Shown in pieces: positions 60,462-64,000 of a stretch of DNA of 64,000 bases. Source of the DNA: Pyrinomonas sp040289685 (GTDB lineage: Bacteria; Acidobacteriota; Blastocatellia; Pyrinomonadales; Pyrinomonadaceae); contig NZ_PSLQ01000002.1 of NCBI RefSeq assembly GCF_040289685.1, positions 62,001 through 126,000 of the forward strand. Direction: 5' to 3'. The notes under the pieces are model-generated. The model was not told the origin of the DNA. It did no database searches and was given only the letters and a program-made list of their open reading frames with translations. Numbering within the stretch: position 1 is the stretch's first letter; each line of letters opens with the position of its first letter. The position numbers were made by a program, and so were the translations under genes.

Positions 60462-63095
60462 ATGGACATCAACCGGTTCACCGAAAAGCTCCAAGAGGCT
60501 CTGCGAGCGGCGCAATCCGAAGCCACGCGCCGCGGCAATCAGCAAATAGACGCCGAACACCTCCTCTTCGCGCTGCTCGAACAAGAAGGCGGTCTGGCCC
60601 GCTCAATCCTCGAAAAAGCTGGCATCGATTGGGAGACGGTGCGACGTCGTCTCGATCAAGAACTGAGTCGCTTGCCGCGCGTCTCTTCGCCGGCGGGCGG
60701 CCCCGGCGACATTTACATCACGGCGCGGCTCAACCGACTCCTCGTACAGGCCGAAGATGAAGCGCGTCAACTGAAGGACGAATACATTTCGGTCGAGCAC
60801 GTCCTGCTCGCCATGGTCGATGATCCGGCGGGTGCTGCCGGGCGGATCTTGCGCGAGATGGGACTGACGCGCGACCGCTTGATGCAGGCTTTGCGCCAGG
60901 TGCGCGGCAGTCAACGCGTGACTTCGCCCAATCCTGAAGCGACTTATGAAGCCTTGGAGCGTTACGGGCGCGACCTAACCAAGCTCGCCGCGCAAGGCAA
61001 ACTCGATCCCGTCATCGGGCGCGACGACGAGATCCGTCGCGTGATTCAAATCCTTTCGCGGCGTACGAAAAACAATCCCGTGCTCATCGGCGAACCCGGC
61101 GTCGGCAAGACGGCCATCGTCGAAGGGTTGGCGCAGCGGATCGTGCGCGGAGACGTGCCTGACTCCTTGAAGAACAAGCGCGTGATCGCGCTCGACATGG
61201 GCGCGTTGATCGCCGGCGCAAAGTACCGCGGCGAATTCGAAGAGCGCTTGAAGGCCGTGCTGCGCGAAGTCCAAGAGGCCGAGGGGCAAATCATCCTCTT
61301 CATCGACGAGCTGCACACGGTGGTTGGCGCCGGACGCGCCGAAGGGGCTGTGGATGCGGGCAATCTGTTGAAACCCATGCTCGCGCGCGGCGAACTCCGT
61401 TGCATCGGCGCGACCACTCTGGATGAGTATCGCAAGTACATCGAAAAGGATGCCGCGCTTGAACGGCGCTTCCAACCCGTTCTGGTCGATGAACCGTCGG
61501 TGGAAGATACGATTTCGATCCTGCGCGGCCTCAAGGAGCGGTACGAGGTCCATCACGGCGTGCGCATCAAGGATTCGGCGCTGGTCGCCGCCGCGGTCCT
61601 TTCGCACCGTTACATCTCGGATCGTTTCTTGCCCGATAAAGCGATCGATCTGGTTGACGAAGCGGCAGCTCGGTTGCGCACCGAGATCGAGAGCTTGCCG
61701 GCGGAGCTGGACGAAGTGCAGCGGCGCATCATGCAGCTTGAGATCGAACGCGAAGCGCTCAAGAAAGAATCCGACCGCGCTTCGCAGGAGCGTTTGCAAA
61801 AGCTCGAAAAGGAGCTGGCCGACCTTAAGGCGCAGGCCGATCAACTGCGCGCGCAGTGGCAACTAGAGAAGGAGGCCATTGAGCGCATACGCAAGCTGCG
61901 CGAAGAGATCGAGCAGACGCGCATCGCCATTGAACAGGCCGAGCGCGAGTACGATTTGAACCGCGCCGCCGAGCTTCGCTACGGCAAACTCCAGGAGCTT
62001 GAGCGCCGTCTGCGCGAAGAGGAGGAGAATTTGACCAAGAAGCAGGGCGGCGCGCGGCTGATCAAGGAGGAGGTGGACGAAGAGGACATCGCCGAGGTGG
62101 TCTCGCGCTGGACCGGCATCCCGGTTTCGAAGTTGATGGAGGGGGAGGTGGAAAAACTCCTTCATCTCGAAGAGCATCTGCACAAGCGCGTCGTCGGTCA
62201 AGATGAAGCCGTGTCGGCGGTGGCCGATGCGGTGATTCGCGCCCGCTCCGGTTTGAAGGATCCGAATCGGCCCATCGGTTCGTTCATCTTCTTGGGGCCG
62301 ACGGGGGTCGGCAAGACGGAGCTAGCGCGCGCGCTGGCGGAGTTCCTCTTCGACGACGAGCAGGCGCTCATCCGCATAGACATGAGCGAGTACATGGAGA
62401 AGCACGCGGTTGCGCGCTTGATCGGCGCGCCGCCCGGCTACGTCGGGTACGAAGAGGGCGGACAGTTGACCGAGGCCGTTCGGCGGCGGCCCTACTCGGT
62501 GATCCTCTTTGACGAGATCGAAAAGGCGCACCGCGACGTCTTCAACGTCCTCTTGCAGATCCTCGACGACGGGCGCTTGACCGATAGCCAAGGGCGCGTC
62601 GTCGACTTCAAGAACACGATCATCATCATGACGTCGAACATCGGGTCGGACCTGATCCTCGAGTTTCGTGGGCGGACCGATTCGGCGGCGTATGAAGCGA
62701 TGAAGGAAGCGGTGCTCGCCGAGCTTCGCCGCGTCTTCCGGCCCGAGTTCTTGAACCGCGTTGATGAGATCGTCGTCTTCCATTCGCTCACGGAAGAGGA
62801 CCTAAAACGCATTCTCGAAATCCAACTCGAGCGTTTGCGGCGGCGCTTGGCCGAGCGTCACATCACGCTCGAGTTGACGGAGGAGGCGGCGACGCACCTA
62901 GCGCGCGAAGGGTACGATCCGGTTTACGGCGCGCGTCCATTGAAGCGCGCTATTCAACGCGAGCTTGAGACGCCCATCGGTCGGCTCTTGATCAAGGGCG
63001 AGATCCGCGATGGGCAAACGGTGGTGGTCGATTGGCAGGATGGCCGGTTCACGTTCACGGCCAGAGAGCCAGCGGCACAACAGGTCGCCAGCTAG
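60462..63095 (+). CDS. clpB: Disaggregase ClpB (Hsp100)
   Basis: An 877-residue AAA+ disaggregase. Clp-N repeats (MDINRFTEKLQEALRAAQSEATRRGNQQIDAEHLLFALL) are followed by NBD1 with Walker A GEPGVGKTAIVEGLAQR. A coiled-coil middle domain typical of ClpB spans about residues 410-530. NBD2 has Walker A GPTGVGKTELARALAEFL, and the D2-small domain contains GARPLKRAIQRELE. ATG 60462 has AAAGGAAG 8 bp upstream. It cooperates with DnaK/DnaJ encoded across the divergent promoter. Confidence 0.98.
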   Translation: MDINRFTEKLQEALRAAQSEATRRGNQQIDAEHLLFALLEQEGGLARSILEKAGIDWETVRRRLDQELSRLPRVSSPAGGPGDIYITARLNRLLVQAEDEARQLKDEYISVEHVLLAMVDDPAGAAGRILREMGLTRDRLMQALRQVRGSQRVTSPNPEATYEALERYGRDLTKLAAQGKLDPVIGRDDEIRRVIQILSRRTKNNPVLIGEPGVGKTAIVEGLAQRIVRGDVPDSLKNKRVIALDMGALIAGAKYRGEFEERLKAVLREVQEAEGQIILFIDELHTVVGAGRAEGAVDAGNLLKPMLARGELRCIGATTLDEYRKYIEKDAALERRFQPVLVDEPSVEDTISILRGLKERYEVHHGVRIKDSALVAAAVLSHRYISDRFLPDKAIDLVDEAAARLRTEIESLPAELDEVQRRIMQLEIEREALKKESDRASQERLQKLEKELADLKAQADQLRAQWQLEKEAIERIRKLREEIEQTRIAIEQAEREYDLNRAAELRYGKLQELERRLREEEENLTKKQGGARLIKEEVDEEDIAEVVSRWTGIPVSKLMEGEVEKLLHLEEHLHKRVVGQDEAVSAVADAVIRARSGLKDPNRPIGSFIFLGPTGVGKTELARALAEFLFDDEQALIRIDMSEYMEKHAVARLIGAPPGYVGYEEGGQLTEAVRRRPYSVILFDEIEKAHRDVFNVLLQILDDGRLTDSQGRVVDFKNTIIIMTSNIGSDLILEFRGRTDSAAYEAMKEAVLAELRRVFRPEFLNRVDEIVVFHSLTEEDLKRILEIQLERLRRRLAERHITLELTEEAATHLAREGYDPVYGARPLKRAIQRELETPIGRLLIKGEIRDGQTVVVDWQDGRFTFTAREPAAQQVAS

Positions 63096-63123
63096 AGGCG
63101 ACCGGGTTGAAAGGAGGGGAGCG

Positions 63124-63723
63124 ATGAAACGTCTGATCTCAGCATTCGTTCTCTTCTCGTTGTTCGGATTCAACGCGAGCGCACAGCAGTCGCGTCGCGG
63201 GCAGCAACCGACCATGAAGAGTCCAGCGCCGCGCGCTACGGGAACGGCGCGCAGCATCGAGTTCATCAAGCGCGAAGTGCGCCATGAGCTGGCGACGTTG
63301 CCGTGGTACGGCGTCTTCGACTGGCTCGAATACGAGGTGCGGCCTGATGGCACAGTGATCTTGCGCGGTCAAGTCGTGCGTCCGACGACCAAGTCGGACG
63401 CCGAAGCGCGCGTCAAAGAGATTGAAGGCGTGGCGCGCGTCGTCAACGAGATCGAAGTCCTGCCGCTTTCGCCGCAGGACGACCGGTTGCGGATCGCGCT
63501 CTACCGCGCCATCTACAACTGGGATTCGCCACTCTTTACCAAGTACGGCGTCCGCGCCGTGCCGCCCATTCACATCATCGTCAAGAACGGGCGGGCGACG
63601 CTGAAGGGCGTCGTCGATAGCGAAATGGACAAACAACTCGCTTTCACGGCGGCGCGCGGCGTACCTGGTCTTTTCGAAGTGACCAACGAGCTGCGCGTCG
63701 AAGGAAGCGAACGGCGTTCGTAA
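63124..63723 (+). CDS. Exported protein with two BON domains
   Basis: A 199-residue exported protein. Signal peptide MKRLISAFVLFSLFGFNASAQ is followed by two BON domains: FIKREVRHELATLPWYGVFDWLEYEVRPDGTVILRGQVVRPTTKSDAEARVKEIEGVARVVNEIEVLP, and LRIALYRAIYNW...IHIIVKNGRATLKGVVDSEMDKQLAFTAARGVPGLFEVTNELRV. BON domains bind membranes or glycans; OsmY and similar proteins protect the periplasm. It lies 28 bp after clpB with a GGAGGGGAG ribosome-binding site. Confidence 0.88.
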   Translation: MKRLISAFVLFSLFGFNASAQQSRRGQQPTMKSPAPRATGTARSIEFIKREVRHELATLPWYGVFDWLEYEVRPDGTVILRGQVVRPTTKSDAEARVKEIEGVARVVNEIEVLPLSPQDDRLRIALYRAIYNWDSPLFTKYGVRAVPPIHIIVKNGRATLKGVVDSEMDKQLAFTAARGVPGLFEVTNELRVEGSERRS

Positions 63724-63785
63724 AGCAAGCGTTTGACGAGCTCGACTTTGGAAATCTTCTAGCGTGAAAGGAGGTCAGAGGGAAG

Positions 63786-64000
63786 ATGGCCAAGAAGGAG
63801 AAAGAGCGTCAGGAGACGACCGAGACCCGTCAAGAGCAGACGGCGATGCAAACGACCGGAAGCCAGCGGCAGCAGACCGGTGGCCTTGCCCGTCGCGAAA
63901 CCTTCATGCCTTCGCCGCTTGTCAGCCCGTTCGCCTTCATGCGTCGTTTCACGGAAGAGATGGATCGGCTCTTCGAAGACTTCTTCGGCGGCGGACTCGC
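63786..64000 (+). CDS. Small heat-shock protein (Hsp20), 3' end off the window
   Basis: The first 71 codons are visible. A polar Gln/Thr/Glu-rich leader (KEKERQETTETRQEQTAMQTT) precedes PSPLVSPFAFMRRFTEEMDRLFEDFFGGGL, the N-terminal segment typical of bacterial Hsp20 proteins. The alpha-crystallin domain lies beyond the window. AAAGGAGG precedes ATG 63786. Its place after clpB and the BON gene supports a stress role. Confidence 0.8.
   Translation, partial: MAKKEKERQETTETRQEQTAMQTTGSQRQQTGGLARRETFMPSPLVSPFAFMRRFTEEMDRLFEDFFGGGL

Noticed and set aside
60231..60584. N-terminal extension of FtsH to 60584
   Set aside because: The extension would cross both divergent promoters and lacks FtsH-like sequence; ATG 60230 begins the normal membrane domain.

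Overview
This 64 kb window is chromosomal core sequence from a GC-rich, diderm, free-living bacterium. The gene mix (ECF sigma/anti-sigma pairs, secreted DUF4097-like proteins, an Mla-type MCE transporter, a CysM/Mec/CysO-type sulfur cluster, and many secreted small proteins) is what I would expect of Acidobacteriota, perhaps class Blastocatellia. That placement is inference from gene content and style; there is no rRNA to settle it. I see no rRNA, tRNA, insertion sequence, prophage, cas gene or true CRISPR array. Recognisable promoters are sigma70-type (TTGACA-like, 16-19 bp spacer, TATAAT or TAGxxT-like).

Layout. 1-10 kb: a left-truncated HD phosphohydrolase, murI, rph, a secreted protein, a large membrane histidine kinase, an isolated selA, a small unknown protein, and a cold-shock gene with a long leader. 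10-25 kb: an ECF sigma factor with a double-zinc-finger anti-sigma and membrane proteins, a flippase-like protein, nrdR, lon, a LysM lytic transglycosylase, a ComM-like ATPase, then a second ECF sigma/anti-sigma pair followed by two secreted DUF4097-like proteins. 25-32 kb: dcd, a gamma-class carbonic anhydrase-like protein, hisS, a small ORF, aspS, a JAMM peptidase and two envelope proteins.

32.9-39.2 kb is a sulfur-assimilation island: an XRE-cupin regulator with a palindromic operator, a double-rhodanese sulfurtransferase, a TusA-like carrier, a Cys/Met-metabolism PLP enzyme, a cysteine synthase, a JAMM (Mec-like) peptidase, and one polypeptide fusing a CysO/MoaD-like ubiquitin-fold carrier, a MoeB-type E1 and a rhodanese. 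The carrier's diglycine is internal in the fusion, so it would have to be cut out to work as a normal thiocarboxylate carrier. A JAMM peptidase is encoded 4 bp upstream. 39-44.5 kb holds mlaEFD, an LTXXQ-like periplasmic protein and a third ECF sigma/anti-sigma pair. 45-52 kb holds an HD-GYP protein, sixA, ftsY, ribD, rsmA and an unknown protein. 52.5-64 kb is a proteostasis island: ftsH, an unknown gene, dnaK, a DnaJ with half a zinc finger, cbpM, groES and groEL on the minus strand, diverging from clpB, a BON-domain protein and a small heat-shock protein on the plus strand. No grpE, hrcA or CIRCE element was seen.

The most unusual non-genic signal is that many long gaps between genes contain a locus-specific imperfect direct repeat (about 12-41 bp) whose copies lie mostly 66-73 bp apart. 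The copies differ overwhelmingly by transitions. Some repeats copy the 3' end of a gene (rph and the gene at 7938) or a ribosome-binding-site/start region (32465). The repeat sequences differ from locus to locus.
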